Shown here in pieces: positions 27,413-36,583 of a DNA stretch of 64,000 nucleotides. The stretch spans positions 64,023 through 128,022 of the forward strand of contig JAPPEU010000035.1 in NCBI GenBank assembly GCA_028875245.1, read 5' to 3'. Origin of the DNA: Chloroflexota bacterium (lineage in GTDB: Bacteria > Chloroflexota > Anaerolineae > Aggregatilineales > Phototrophicaceae). Both the position numbers and the translations under genes were made by a program. How positions within the stretch are numbered: the first letter of the stretch is position 1; each line of letters begins with the position of its first letter. The notes beneath the pieces were generated by a model. That model was given only the letters and a program-made list of their open reading frames with translations. It had not been told where the DNA came from and did no database searches.

Positions 27413-28186
27413 ATGGCGCGAACGCCGATTATTGCCGGCAACTGGAAGATGAACAAGACACCGGGTGAAGCCGTCGCTTTCGTCCGCGAATTGACGCCGA
27501 AGATTCGCCCCCACGCGAATGTTGAACGGGTCGTCGCCCCTACATTTCTCGCGCTGGCGTCCGTTGCGGCTGAACTCAAGGGCTCGCCGGTCAAGGTGGC
27601 GGCGCAAGACGGCCACTGGGATGCGAATGGCGCCTATACATCGCAGGTGTCTGTGACGATGCTTAGCCCCTATGTCGACTACATTATCATCGGGCATTCG
27701 GAGTGTCGGGCGTTCTTGAACGAATCGGACGCCAACGTGAATCGCAAAGCGAAGGCGATCCTGGATAGTGGTCGTAAACCGATCATCGCGGTGGGAGAAA
27801 GCCTGGATCAGAATGAAGCGGGCGAGACCCTAGCTTTCGTCCGCTCGCAAGTGAGCGCGGCGCTTGACGGTATCCCACCCGCGCGGATGGGCGATGTCGT
27901 CATCGCTTACGAACCGATTTGGGCGATCGGCACCGGTAAGAGCGCCAGTGGCGAATTGGCGGAGGATATCATAAAGACGGCTGTCCGCGAGACTGTAGCC
28001 GGGTTGTATGGCGGCGACATTGCGAAGGCCATGCGCATCCAATACGGCGGGAGCGTAAAACCGGGCAACATGGAAGAATACATGGCGCAGCCGAATATCG
28101 ATGGCGCCTTGGTCGGCGGCGCGTCCCTGGATGTTGACGACTTTGCCGCCCTCGTCGAAATCGCCGCCCGTGTGAAGGGGCCCTGA
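27413..28186 (+). CDS. tpiA: Triosephosphate isomerase
   Basis: A 257-residue TIM-barrel enzyme interconverting dihydroxyacetone phosphate and G3P. Catalytic residues are Lys in GNWKMNKT (residues 7-14), His in IIGHSECR and Glu in VIAYEPIWAIGTGKSAS. The phosphate-binding C-terminal loops IQYGGSVKPGN and GALVGGASLD are intact. The common GHSERR motif reads GHSECR, an unusual but non-catalytic change. AGGAG precedes the ATG with good spacing. It belongs to the gap-pgk-tpiA cluster, and the next open frame begins immediately at its stop codon. Confidence 0.96.
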   Translation: MARTPIIAGNWKMNKTPGEAVAFVRELTPKIRPHANVERVVAPTFLALASVAAELKGSPVKVAAQDGHWDANGAYTSQVSVTMLSPYVDYIIIGHSECRAFLNESDANVNRKAKAILDSGRKPIIAVGESLDQNEAGETLAFVRSQVSAALDGIPPARMGDVVIAYEPIWAIGTGKSASGELAEDIIKTAVRETVAGLYGGDIAKAMRIQYGGSVKPGNMEEYMAQPNIDGALVGGASLDVDDFAALVEIAARVKGP

Positions 28187-28224
28187 TTCTGCGCATCCTC
28201 GATTTCCTCGCCCTGGTCCTGGCT

Positions 28225-29766
28225 TTGGGCCTGCTGCTCGCCCTGTTCCGTCAAATCGAGCGCTGGCTGCATCAGCACATTTTCAAAGTCGGCTGGCTGC
28301 TGACGAACAATTACCAGATCACCACCGTCCTCTATTACATCATTTTCCTGCCCGGCATTCTGCTCCATGAGTCGACGCTATGGCTGACCGCCGGATTGCT
28401 GAATGTGCGAGCGGACCGGGCGATTCAGTTCCCCGAGCAGCAGGAAATCGGCGAACTTCGGCTTAACTTCATCCGTCTGTCGGCGCAAACGGGCTTAATC
28501 AGACTGACGCTGATAAAGATGGCGCCGCTCCTTGCCGGCGTCGCCGCGCTTTGGGCTATCTCCGGGCATGTTCTAAATCTGGATCAGATTGCCGATGCCT
28601 CCGGCGCGGTGGATGATTTGGCGATGGCCGTCTCGCAGATGCTGAGCTCGGCTGACTTTTGGCTCTGGTTCTACCTGGCCTTCACCGTCGCCAACACGAT
28701 GTTCCCGGAGATGCCGAAGAAGCTGAGCGCCGGTCAATGGGCGCGATTGGCCGTTTCCGCAGCCGCCTGCCTCTTGCTTATCTGGTGGCTTGGCGGCGCG
28801 CTCGACCTGTCCATCGCGCTGGGCGCCGAAAGCCTCCTAGAAAGTTTGGCGCTGGTCACCTTGCAGATCATCATAATGAATGTCCTATGCCTGATCGTAT
28901 TGGGCGCGGCGGAATCCCTGATCGAGCGCGCCACTGGCAAGAGCGCCGCCTTCGAGGATGGGGTGATGATCGCCATGACACGGGCTGAAGCGCAGGCGCG
29001 ACTGACGGCGCAGGCAGAAGCGCGGCGGGCCGCCCGCCAAAATCAGCCAGCACAAAGCCATTCTGAAATCATCACATCGGTTTATGACTTGAAGCTGCCG
29101 ATACCGGGACCGCCTGGCCGAGAGCCTGTTAGCCGAAGCGTGGTCGCTGTTGTCAGTGTTGAAGATGACACGGCCGCCTCGGCGCCGGTCGCGAAGGCCG
29201 CTTCCGAATTTGTCAAGCCGTCGGAAGCCCCAACAATCCATGTTGACGGGCAGCCGCGAGATCCCGTGGCCGCAAGCGCCCCGACGCAAACCATGAAACC
29301 GACGCGCAAAACCTCGCCGCCTCTGCTGGTGGAATCAAGTTCGCTGCGCGCTGAAAAGCCCGGCGGCGAACATGCGCCTTTCAGCCGTCCCTTCGTCGAA
29401 GGGGAGTCGGCGCGCAATCGCGTCGACGGCAGCGGAGATGATGATGTCGGGCGGGCGGAGGCCGGTCTTTTTCCACGGCCGTTCAGCATGAAAACCCGGC
29501 TGAACACGGAAGAAGCCACTGAATTCGCAGAACCTGACGACAACTCAAGAGAGCGGCTTGCCGATAGTGAGCCCGCCGCCCGCCGCCCGCCGAAACCAGC
29601 GGCGGCCAGAACGCGACCCGCGCCTAAACCTTCCCATCGCCCTCGATCCGATGACAAACAAAGCCAGCGGAGCGGCCCCGGCGAACTTAGCTATGAACCG
29701 CTCGACGATGACGATATTTACCTGGATAATGAAGACATCTACGACGATGAGCCCTCATCATCTTGA
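28225..29766 (+). CDS. Membrane protein with HE motif and long disordered acidic tail
   Basis: At least 513 residues. The first 250 are membrane-embedded, with about five hydrophobic stretches, including YIIFLPGILLHESTLWLTAGLLNVRADRA. HE lies within a helix, as in M50-type intramembrane proteases, but the third ligand motif (NPxxD) is not evident, so protease activity is only a thought. Residues 260-513 are Pro/Ser/Asp-rich and end in DDDDIYLDNEDIYDDE, likely a cytosolic disordered tail. The TTG start cuts into a hydrophobic helix (LRILDFLALVLALGLLLAL): the true start may be CTG 28189 or ATT 28186, which would touch the tpiA stop. It overlaps the convergent WecA-like gene by 28 bp. Confidence 0.7.
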   Translation: MGLLLALFRQIERWLHQHIFKVGWLLTNNYQITTVLYYIIFLPGILLHESTLWLTAGLLNVRADRAIQFPEQQEIGELRLNFIRLSAQTGLIRLTLIKMAPLLAGVAALWAISGHVLNLDQIADASGAVDDLAMAVSQMLSSADFWLWFYLAFTVANTMFPEMPKKLSAGQWARLAVSAAACLLLIWWLGGALDLSIALGAESLLESLALVTLQIIIMNVLCLIVLGAAESLIERATGKSAAFEDGVMIAMTRAEAQARLTAQAEARRAARQNQPAQSHSEIITSVYDLKLPIPGPPGREPVSRSVVAVVSVEDDTAASAPVAKAASEFVKPSEAPTIHVDGQPRDPVAASAPTQTMKPTRKTSPPLLVESSSLRAEKPGGEHAPFSRPFVEGESARNRVDGSGDDDVGRAEAGLFPRPFSMKTRLNTEEATEFAEPDDNSRERLADSEPAARRPPKPAAARTRPAPKPSHRPRSDDKQSQRSGPGELSYEPLDDDDIYLDNEDIYDDEPSSS

Positions 29767-30803
29767 AGCGCTGAAATCCGCCCCACCGCGACGAACCCGG
29801 TAGCAATGCACACGAGCATGAATGCGAAGGCGATGAACTTGAACATCTGGCTCGTCGTCACCAAGGTCAAAAAACCAAAAAACGCGCAGATGGAGTAATA
29901 GCAGAGCGCAATCTGCCGAGGGCTGAAGATGCCGGTATCCAGCAGCCGGAAGTGCAGGTGCCCTCGGTCGCCGCGAAATGGGTTGTTGCCGTGCCGGATG
30001 CGGTTGACGATCTGCCAGCCCAGATCCATCAGCGGCAAACCCATCACCAGCAGGATCGTCGCCATTTTCGCGCCGCCGATGATGCTCAGCGTACCGAGCG
30101 CGTAGCCGAGAAACCAGGCGCTCCCGCCCATGTAAATGCGAGCCGGATAATAGTTGTAGATCAGAAAACCCAACAGGGCGCCGGCCAAAGCCAAAGGCAG
30201 CAGGCTGACACTGGTCTGTGGCGGTTCAAGACGCACGGCGCTATTGAGAAACAGCACAAAGGCGGCGATAAGCGCGATGCCGCCCGCCAAACCGTCTGAG
30301 CCGTCAACGAGATTGACCGTATTCATCATCAGCACAAGCCAGAATAGAGTCAGCGTCACGGTCACAACCGGCGACCACTCACCGGTCTGGGTCCCGGTAA
30401 ACGGGTTGTTGAAGAAGGCGATGAATATCTGGAAGATGATGGCGATCGCTGATGTGAAGATCTGCCCCAGAAAGATCTGAAACCAGTTCAGGCCACGAAA
30501 ATCATCAAGGACGCCCAGGAGAAAAATCACAGTGCCGCCCAGGGTCAGCCCGGCCAGGCGGAAGACCTCGTAAGGATCCTGGCGCTCAATCGGGAGGAAT
30601 TGCGCCACGATGATGGCGACCGTGAAACCCAGGAAAATCGCCATCCCGCCCAGCTTGGGCATCGCCGCGCGTTCCTGGCGCCGCCCGCCGGGCACCGAGG
30701 TGACGCCATGGCGGAAGCTGAGCGCGCGCGCCAGCGGCACCACCAATAGCGCCGTCGCCAGCGCCGTGTTGAATACGATGACAAAGGCAAACAGTCTTAG
30801 CAT
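29739..30803 (-). CDS. WecA/TagO-like polyprenyl-phosphate N-acetylhexosamine-1-P transferase
   Basis: A 354-residue polytopic enzyme (about ten helices) of the MraY/WecA family that loads a sugar-1-phosphate onto undecaprenyl phosphate to start glycan synthesis. Visible are KLGGMAIFLGF, the DDFRG metal motif, NTVNLVDGSDGLAGG and the C-terminal GDRGHLHFRLLDTGIFSPRQIAL, whose His motif groups it with WecA/TagO rather than MraY. The frame runs 83 codons further upstream, but that part is antisense-like sequence within upp. ATG 30803 shares one base with the upp stop (TGATG), so it is translationally coupled to upp. Confidence 0.88.
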   Translation of the reverse strand: MLRLFAFVIVFNTALATALLVVPLARALSFRHGVTSVPGGRRQERAAMPKLGGMAIFLGFTVAIIVAQFLPIERQDPYEVFRLAGLTLGGTVIFLLGVLDDFRGLNWFQIFLGQIFTSAIAIIFQIFIAFFNNPFTGTQTGEWSPVVTVTLTLFWLVLMMNTVNLVDGSDGLAGGIALIAAFVLFLNSAVRLEPPQTSVSLLPLALAGALLGFLIYNYYPARIYMGGSAWFLGYALGTLSIIGGAKMATILLVMGLPLMDLGWQIVNRIRHGNNPFRGDRGHLHFRLLDTGIFSPRQIALCYYSICAFFGFLTLVTTSQMFKFIAFAFMLVCIATGFVAVGRISALQDDEGSSS

Positions 30804-31423
30804 CAGGTCCCAAACATGCGATCGCCGGCATCGCCCAGGCCGGGAACGATGAACCCGATATCGTTGAGCCGCTCGTCCAGCTCCGCCACGTGAATCGGCA
30901 CATCCGGATGCGCGGCAGAGAGCGCCTCGACGCCTTCGGGCGCCGCCAGAATGCCGAGAAATTTGATGCGCCGCGCGCCCCAGCGCTTCAAAATATTGAC
31001 GGTGGCGATGGCGGAGCCGCCGGTCGCCAACATGGGGTCCAGCACCAGGCATACTTGCACGGTCGGCTCATCCGGCAGCTTGTTGTAATATTCAACCGGA
31101 CGCAAAGACTCTTCGTCGCGATACAAGCCGATGTGCCAGACTTGCACCGCAGGCAACAGCTCCTGAATGCCATCGACAAGCCCCAGGCCCGCGCGCAGTA
31201 TCGGTACCAGGCCGATTATCTCGCTCGCCTCCCAGCCCTCGGCTTCACCCATCGGCGTATTGACGGAGGCCGGTTTCAACTGAAGATCGCGCGTCGCTTC
31301 GTAGCACAGCAGCAGCGCCAGCTCGCGCGCCAGCTCGCGAAACTTGCGATGATCGGTCGATGTATCGCGCAGCAGCGTCAGCTTGTGCTTGACCAGCGGG
31401 TGGGAGGAAACATGCAAGCGCAT
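30803..31423 (-). CDS. upp: Uracil phosphoribosyltransferase
   Basis: A 206-residue salvage enzyme forming UMP from uracil and PRPP. Signatures are [33 protein letters not shown], the [14 protein letters not shown] loop, [19 protein letters not shown] as PRPP-binding loop, and the C-terminal uracil-binding [16 protein letters not shown]. Length is normal. It is the first gene of a two-gene minus-strand unit with the WecA-like transferase, linked by a 1-nt stop/start overlap. UMP salvage and UDP-sugar use make a metabolic link possible, but this is inference. It diverges from ruvB. Confidence 0.95.
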   Translation of the reverse strand: MRLHVSSHPLVKHKLTLLRDTSTDHRKFRELARELALLLCYEATRDLQLKPASVNTPMGEAEGWEASEIIGLVPILRAGLGLVDGIQELLPAVQVWHIGLYRDEESLRPVEYYNKLPDEPTVQVCLVLDPMLATGGSAIATVNILKRWGARRIKFLGILAAPEGVEALSAAHPDVPIHVAELDERLNDIGFIVPGLGDAGDRMFGT

Positions 31424-31490
31424 AAGCGCCCCTTTCTGCCTTGTCCGATCTTAACCGGGATGCCCTCCCTCTGATTCTATAAAGCGAGGA

Positions 31491-31518
31491 TTGAAACCGC
31501 AATCCACTCGTCTATACT
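31491..31518 (+). promoter_or_regulatory. Sigma-70-like promoter for ruvB
   Basis: TTGAAA at 31491-31496, a 16-nt spacer and TATACT at 31513-31518. It ends 36 nt before the ruvB start. Confidence 0.55.
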
Positions 31519-31554
31519 GGCAATCATTCCCCAAGGAGAGCGACCGAATAAATC

Positions 31555-32586
31555 ATGTCCCAAGATCGGCGCGTCGTCAGCGGCCAACCGAAGAAATCCG
31601 ACCGAGACAATATCGCCCTGCGCCCGCAGCGCCTGGCCGATGTGGTAGGCCAGGACCGTGTGCGCGAGAACTTGAGCATCATCATCGACGCCGCCGCCGC
31701 CCGCGAGGAGGCCATTGACCATATCTTGTTTTACGGGCCGCCGGGCTTGGGCAAGACCTCGCTGGCTTATGTGATCGCCAATGAAGTCGGGGCAAACATC
31801 CGCGTGACGGCCGGCCCCGCCATTGAACGCGCCGGCGATCTCGCCGCCATCCTGACCCACTTGAAAATGGGCGACATCCTCTTCATCGATGAAGTGCATC
31901 GCTTGGGCAAAGCGGTCGAAGAAATCCTTTACCCGGCGATGGAAGACTTTGTGCTCGATATTGTGATTGGCAAAGGGCCGGCGGCAAAAACCCTGCGGCT
32001 CAACCTGCCGCGCTTTACGGTTATTGGCGCAACGACGCGCCTCGCTTTGCTGGCTTCGCCACTGCGGGATCGCTTCGGCGCGCGCTTTCGGCTTGACTTT
32101 TATGAGCCGGATGCCATCGAACGTATCGTGCTGCGGGCAGCGCGGCTGCTGAATGTGGAGATCAAGACGGCGGCGGCGGTGGAAATTGCCCGGCGCGCCC
32201 GCGGTACGCCCCGGGTGGGCTTGCGGCTTCTGCGGCGTGTGCGGGATTATGCGGAGGCGCGCGCGGACGGCGTCATTACAATGCCGGTAACGCAGCAAGC
32301 GCTGAAGCTAATGGAAATCGATCATCTGGGCCTGGACGATGTCGACCGGCGAATCCTGACGACGATCATTGAGAAGTTCAACGGCGGTCCTGTCGGTCTG
32401 GATACTATCGGCGCTTCCATCAGCGAAGACAGCGCCACCATCATGGATGTCTACGAGCCATACTTGATTCAACTCGGTTTCATTGATCGCACCCCGCGCG
32501 GCCGTACCTGCACCGTACACGCTTACAATCACCTCGGCATCGACTGCGCCGAAGATCCCGCGGACGGTCAGCAGCGCCTCCTATGA
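31555..32586 (+). CDS. ruvB: Holliday junction helicase RuvB
   Basis: A 343-residue AAA+ motor that drives branch migration with RuvA. It shows [15 protein letters not shown], Walker [13 protein letters not shown] (about 61-72), Walker [12 protein letters not shown], sensor 1 FTVIGATTR with the arginine finger in [16 protein letters not shown], and the C-terminal winged-helix domain with [41 protein letters not shown]. Its partners ruvA and ruvC lie 24 kb away. The last four bases overlap the queA start (ATGA), so the two genes are coupled. Confidence 0.97.
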   Translation: MSQDRRVVSGQPKKSDRDNIALRPQRLADVVGQDRVRENLSIIIDAAAAREEAIDHILFYGPPGLGKTSLAYVIANEVGANIRVTAGPAIERAGDLAAILTHLKMGDILFIDEVHRLGKAVEEILYPAMEDFVLDIVIGKGPAAKTLRLNLPRFTVIGATTRLALLASPLRDRFGARFRLDFYEPDAIERIVLRAARLLNVEIKTAAAVEIARRARGTPRVGLRLLRRVRDYAEARADGVITMPVTQQALKLMEIDHLGLDDVDRRILTTIIEKFNGGPVGLDTIGASISEDSATIMDVYEPYLIQLGFIDRTPRGRTCTVHAYNHLGIDCAEDPADGQQRLL

Positions 32587-33647
32587 ATGTCGCCGATTTC
32601 GACTACGATTTGCCAGCGTCTTTCATCGCGCAGACGCCGGCCGAGCCGAGAGATTCCGCCAGACTTCTGCACCTGGATCGTGAAACAGGCGCGCTGACGC
32701 ACCGTGTGTTCGCGGATATTTTCGATCTAACAGCGGCGAACGATGTGCTCGTGCTCAACAATACGCGGGTCATGCGGGCTCGCTTGGCGGCGCGCAAGCC
32801 AACGGGCGGAAAGGTGGAAATCCTCTTGTTGAAGCGCCTGAGCGAGCGCCGCTGGCTGGCGCTGGCAGGGGGCAGAAACATATGCGCCGGCATTCACCTG
32901 CTCATCCCGGGCAGCGGCCTGACCTGTAAGATCGTCGAAGAACTGGAGAAGTCCCAGCGCGTGATTGACTTCAGCCGGCCTATTGATGATGTCCTGGCTC
33001 GCCATGGTGAAATGCCGCTGCCGCCTTACATTCATTCAGCGCCAAGGGACCGCGAGCGCTACCAGACGGTGTACAGCGAGATCGAAGGCTCGGCGGCGGC
33101 GCCGACCGCAGGCTTGCATTTCACGCCAGAATTGCTGCGAAAGCTCGAGCGCAAAGGCGTCAAACTGGCGACATGCACCTTGCACATCGGGCTGGACACG
33201 TTTCAGCCGGTCGCTGTCCAGCGGGTTTGCGATCACAGAATCCATAGCGAACAGGCAACGCTGGACCGAGGCAATGCCGCGATCATCAATGAGGCAAAGC
33301 GCGCGGGCGGGCGGATCATCGCGGTTGGCACGACATCGGCGCGTACGCTTGAGACGGCCGCCATCCTGAGCGCGGGCGGCAGCGTGAATAATCCCGCAAA
33401 GTCTGCCGACAAAAAGAATAGCTTCCCACTTCGCGCTATCAATCTGGACACAAGTTTGTTCATTTATCCCGGTTACCGCTGGCGCGCTGTAGACGCCATG
33501 ATTACCAACTTTCACCTGCCGCGCTCCACCCTGCTGATGATGCTCAGCGCCTTCGCCGGTCGCGAGACCTTGCTCAAGGCTTATGAAGAGGCGAAAAGGA
33601 TGCACTACCGCTTTTATTCCTTCGGCGATGCCATGTTCATCAGCTGA
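32583..33647 (+). CDS. queA: S-adenosylmethionine:tRNA ribosyltransferase-isomerase
   Basis: A 354-residue enzyme forming epoxyqueuosine in tRNA by transferring the ribosyl group of SAM. Signatures are [36 protein letters not shown], the [11 protein letters not shown] barrel strand, [41 protein letters not shown] and [14 protein letters not shown]. The C-terminal [18 protein letters not shown] is intact. A short insert ([12 protein letters not shown], about residues 264-276) sits before [26 protein letters not shown]. It is coupled to ruvB by a 4-bp overlap, a common neighbourhood in bacteria. Confidence 0.96.
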   Translation: MNVADFDYDLPASFIAQTPAEPRDSARLLHLDRETGALTHRVFADIFDLTAANDVLVLNNTRVMRARLAARKPTGGKVEILLLKRLSERRWLALAGGRNICAGIHLLIPGSGLTCKIVEELEKSQRVIDFSRPIDDVLARHGEMPLPPYIHSAPRDRERYQTVYSEIEGSAAAPTAGLHFTPELLRKLERKGVKLATCTLHIGLDTFQPVAVQRVCDHRIHSEQATLDRGNAAIINEAKRAGGRIIAVGTTSARTLETAAILSAGGSVNNPAKSADKKNSFPLRAINLDTSLFIYPGYRWRAVDAMITNFHLPRSTLLMMLSAFAGRETLLKAYEEAKRMHYRFYSFGDAMFIS

Positions 33648-33668
33648 CTGCCGGGCGAAATCTCACGC

Positions 33669-33698
33669 TTGACTGCGAAGGGATTTGTCATCTAAAAT
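33669..33698 (+). promoter_or_regulatory. Strong sigma-70-like promoter for rplU-rpmA-rpmE
   Basis: TTGACT at 33669-33674, an 18-nt spacer and TAAAAT at 33693-33698. A leader of about 115 nt follows before rplU. It contains a hairpin GGAGCCG-GAAG-CGGCTTC at 33760-33777 and could hold an L21-type autoregulatory leader. Confidence 0.65.
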
Positions 33699-33816
33699 GT
33701 CTCCCGCCCTGCCGGATGAAGTGGGGTATTTTAGCCTAAGACCAATTTTCCCCGCGTACGGAGCCGGAAGCGGCTTCTGTGGCGGAAAAGCGAAGCGAAG
33801 GTTGGAGTGAAGAATC

Positions 33817-34128
33817 ATGTATGCAATCATTCGAAGTGGCGGCAAACAGTATCGGGCTGAAGTCGGCGCGACGATCGACGTAGATCGCCTGCCGCAGGAA
33901 ATCGGCGATACGATTGAGATTTTCGATGTGCTCCTGGTTGCGGACGGCGAGGATGCCCGCATCGGCCAACCACGCGTCGATGGCGCCTTGGTCTCGGCGA
34001 CAGTGGTCGAACAATTCCGCGGCAAGAAGATCATCGTATACAAGTATCGTCAGCGCACCAACTACCGCCGCAAACTGGGTCATCGACAGTATTACACGCG
34101 GCTCCGCATCGACGATATTAAAGTCTAG
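33817..34128 (+). CDS. rplU: 50S ribosomal protein L21
   Basis: A 103-residue ribosomal protein binding 23S rRNA. The start [26 protein letters not shown] is diagnostic, as is the C-terminal [28 protein letters not shown] with its basic RNA-binding stretch. It is the first of three ribosomal protein genes behind a clear promoter and long leader, followed by rpmA after 25 bp. Confidence 0.97.
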   Translation: MYAIIRSGGKQYRAEVGATIDVDRLPQEIGDTIEIFDVLLVADGEDARIGQPRVDGALVSATVVEQFRGKKIIVYKYRQRTNYRRKLGHRQYYTRLRIDDIKV

Positions 34129-34153
34129 GCAGTGGTATAGGAGAGGGCTCGCA

Positions 34154-34441
34154 ATGGCGCATAAAAAAGGCGGCGGCTCGTCAAGCAACGGGCGCGACAG
34201 CAACTCCAAGCGGCTCGGCGTCAAGAATTATGGCGGGGAATACGTGATACCCGGCAACATTATCGTCCGGCAGCGCGGAAGCAAGTTTCACCCGGGCGAG
34301 GGCGTGGGCATGGGCAAGGATTACACGATCTTTGCGACGCGCGCCGGCTTCGTAACCTTTGAAAGGATGCGCGGCCGCAAGGGGCAGAAACGGATATCCG
34401 TTTACACGACGCAGCCGGGGGCCGGTCAAGCGGTCAACTGA
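34154..34441 (+). CDS. rpmA: 50S ribosomal protein L27
   Basis: A 95-residue ribosomal protein of the peptidyl-transferase centre. It starts [22 protein letters not shown], so it has no cleavable N-terminal extension of the Firmicutes type; the GG near the tip and the [24 protein letters not shown] motif are standard, followed by [19 protein letters not shown] 34154 is chosen over an upstream frame that overlaps rplU. It sits between rplU and rpmE. Confidence 0.97.
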   Translation: MAHKKGGGSSSNGRDSNSKRLGVKNYGGEYVIPGNIIVRQRGSKFHPGEGVGMGKDYTIFATRAGFVTFERMRGRKGQKRISVYTTQPGAGQAVN

Positions 34442-34456
34442 TTGGGCAGCAAAAGT

Positions 34457-34486
34457 CATTTGCGCTACTCGCAAGAGCCGCAAATG
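34457..34486 (+). promoter_or_regulatory. Alternative hairpins before rpmE
   Basis: CATTTGCG (34457-34464) can pair with CGCAAATG (34479-34486). Its 3' half TTGCG can instead pair with CGCAA at 34470-34474. The two hairpins exclude each other and end just before the Shine-Dalgarno GGAGG (about 34490-34494). Confidence 0.45.
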
Positions 34487-34499
34487 CGCGGAGGAACAA

Positions 34500-34958
34500 A
34501 TGAAACAAGCCATCCATCCCGCCTGGCATGAAACGCCGGTGCGCTGCATGACCTGCGGCGCCACCTGGACGACTGGCTCGACGGTCGAGTCTCTGACGGT
34601 CGAAATATGCTCCAACTGCCATCCCTTCTATACTGGAGAGCAGCGCATCGTCGATACCGAAGGGCGCGTCGACAAGTTCATGAAGCGCTTGCAGCAGCGC
34701 GATGAGATTCGTACCGCTCTCGACAATGCCGCGGCCGAGCGCACGCCGCTGGATCTGCCGATCTCCGAACTCGATATCGGCACGCGTTATACCAATATCC
34801 TGGAAGACAATGGCATCAAAGTCGTCGCCGACGTGCTCGATCGCCTGGGCGATGAGGACGACGAGAACAGCATTCTGGCCATCCAGGGTATCGGGCGCAA
34901 AGTTGTAAGCGATATGCGAAAGAACCTGCGCACGCGCGGTTATCAGCTCAGCCATTGA
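34500..34958 (+). CDS. rpmE: Ribosomal protein L31 fused to a helix-hairpin-helix (RNAP alpha-CTD-like) domain
   Basis: A 152-residue protein, about twice the normal L31 length. Residues 1-70 are zinc-type L31: [23 protein letters not shown], with C16, C19, C37 and C40 as zinc ligands, then [23 protein letters not shown]. Residues 85-150 read [34 protein letters not shown] and [23 protein letters not shown], which resembles the C-terminal domain of RNA polymerase alpha. The domain match is from motif recognition only. ATG 34500 follows GGAGGAACAA. It is the last gene of the rplU-rpmA-rpmE set. Confidence 0.88.
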   Translation: MKQAIHPAWHETPVRCMTCGATWTTGSTVESLTVEICSNCHPFYTGEQRIVDTEGRVDKFMKRLQQRDEIRTALDNAAAERTPLDLPISELDIGTRYTNILEDNGIKVVADVLDRLGDEDDENSILAIQGIGRKVVSDMRKNLRTRGYQLSH

Positions 34959-35041
34959 GAACCTGCAACACGGTTGCCGGTCCGCCAGCGCGCATCCGCC
35001 GCGGATCACCTTGCCGCATGCTCCCATCAAGACAAACTTGA

Positions 35042-35665
35042 ATGCGCGCGTCCCGCCCCAACGGTGACCCGGGAAACAAGACCTTGAACCATCATTCAGG
35101 CCGCATTGAAGTGATTTGCGGCAGTATGTTCTGCGGCAAGACGGAAGAGTTGATCCGCCGCGTCCGCCGGGCAATCATCGCGCGGCAGAAGGTCACGGTC
35201 TTCAAACCGGAGCTTGATGATCGATACGGCATCCAGCGTATCACCAGCCACACGGGTCAATCTGTCGACGCGAAGCCGGTGGCGTCTGCCGGCGAAATTC
35301 TCCAGTTGGCCAATGGCGAGTCCACCGTAGTCGCCATAGACGAAGCGCAGTTTTTCGATGATGGGATAGTGGCGGTGACGCAGAGCCTGGCTGAAGATTT
35401 CGATATCCGTGTGATCATCGCCGGGCTGGATATGGATTTCCGCGGCGAACCATTTGGCGCCATGCCCCGTCTTCTGAGCATTGCGGAAGACGTGACCAAG
35501 CTGCAGGCGATTTGCGTCGTCTGTGGCGAGCCCGCCAGCCGCACGCAGCGCCTGGTCAACGGAATACCGGCGGCTTATGACGACCCCATCATTTTGGTCG
35601 GCGCGCAGGAATCCTACGAGGCGCGCTGTCGTCAACATCATCAAGTGCTGCCGGCCACCAACTGA
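35042..35665 (+). CDS. tdk: Thymidine kinase
   Basis: A 207-residue type II (TK1-like) kinase of thymidine salvage. The P-loop is [21 protein letters not shown] (about residues 23-43), and the Mg-binding DEAQFFDD segment and [35 protein letters not shown] are intact. The lasso region ends with the zinc site. The CVVCG pair is present, and the second pair is represented only by a C-terminal YEARCRQHH segment, so zinc may be bound by Cys and His. The N-terminal 20 residues are unusual, and an in-frame TTG at 35084 is another possible start. It is convergent with sucD. Confidence 0.9.
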   Translation: MRASRPNGDPGNKTLNHHSGRIEVICGSMFCGKTEELIRRVRRAIIARQKVTVFKPELDDRYGIQRITSHTGQSVDAKPVASAGEILQLANGESTVVAIDEAQFFDDGIVAVTQSLAEDFDIRVIIAGLDMDFRGEPFGAMPRLLSIAEDVTKLQAICVVCGEPASRTQRLVNGIPAAYDDPIILVGAQESYEARCRQHHQVLPATN

Positions 35666-35693
35666 ACGACGGCGCGCTACACCGGTGAGGAGC

Positions 35694-35720
35694 GTGGGCG
35701 AGTCACCGCCTCGCCCCTAC
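35694..35720. repeat. Half-copy of the palindromic repeat between tdk and sucD
   Basis: GGGCGAG-7 nt-CTCGCCC at 35696-35716 with CCTAC on the right. It lies between two convergent genes and could end transcription from either side, but no T-run follows. Confidence 0.6.
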
Positions 35721-35724
35721 GACC

Positions 35725-36582
35725 TTAGGCCAGCAGACCGGGAATCTCTTCCGGATTGGCGGCGACGCGCGCTCCAGCGGCTTCGAGCGCCAGAATCTTC
35801 TCTTCCGCCGAGCCTTCGCCCCCATCCACGATCGCGCCGGCATGGCCCATGCGCTTGCCCGGCGGCGCGCTGCGGCCAGCCACAAATGCGGCAACCGGCT
35901 TGGTCATCGAGTTCTTTATGAAGTCAGCAGCGGCGATTTCCGCGCTCCCGCCGATCTCACCCAGCAGCGCCACTTTTTCCGTCTCGGGGTCGTTCTCAAA
36001 CATCTCCAAAATATCAACAAAGGTGGTGCCGATGACGGGATCGCCGCCGATGCCCACAATCGTCGACATGCCGATGCCGGCGTTCTTCATCGCGAAACCA
36101 ACTTCATAAGTCAGCGTGCCGCTCTTGGAGACGACGCCAACGTTTCCCGCTGTCGCCACCATCGCCGGAATAATGCCAACCTTCGCTTGACCCGGCGTCA
36201 TGACACCCGGGCAATTTGGTCCGATCAAGCGTGTGCCGCGGCGGCGGCAAAAAGCGATCACCTTCATCATATCGGCGACCGGGATATGCTCCGTCAAGCA
36301 GATCACCAGCTTGATGCAGGCGTCTGCCGCCTCCAGCAGGGCATCCGCGGCGAAGCGCGCCGGCACTGTCACGAGGCTCACATCAGCGTTGGTCGTTTCC
36401 ACCGCCATGCGCATGGTGTCAAAGACAGGCTTGCCCTCGAACCACTCGCCGCCCTTGCCCGGCGTGACGCCGCCGACGACATCCGTGCCGTAGTCCATCA
36501 TCAGCTTGGCGTGGAACGCGCCTTGCCGTCCGGTGATGCCCTGAACCAGAACGCGCGCCGACTTGTCGATGAGAATTGACAT
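35725..36582 (-). CDS. sucD: Succinyl-CoA ligase, alpha subunit
   Basis: A 285-residue TCA-cycle subunit that carries the phosphohistidine and binds CoA. It begins [32 protein letters not shown] (CoA-binding domain) and contains [27 protein letters not shown] and the catalytic-His segment [18 protein letters not shown]. Length is normal. It follows sucC with 1 bp between stop and start, so the pair forms an operon on the minus strand. Confidence 0.96.
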   Translation of the reverse strand: MSILIDKSARVLVQGITGRQGAFHAKLMMDYGTDVVGGVTPGKGGEWFEGKPVFDTMRMAVETTNADVSLVTVPARFAADALLEAADACIKLVICLTEHIPVADMMKVIAFCRRRGTRLIGPNCPGVMTPGQAKVGIIPAMVATAGNVGVVSKSGTLTYEVGFAMKNAGIGMSTIVGIGGDPVIGTTFVDILEMFENDPETEKVALLGEIGGSAEIAAADFIKNSMTKPVAAFVAGRSAPPGKRMGHAGAIVDGGEGSAEEKILALEAAGARVAANPEEIPGLLA

Positions 36583-36583
36583 T

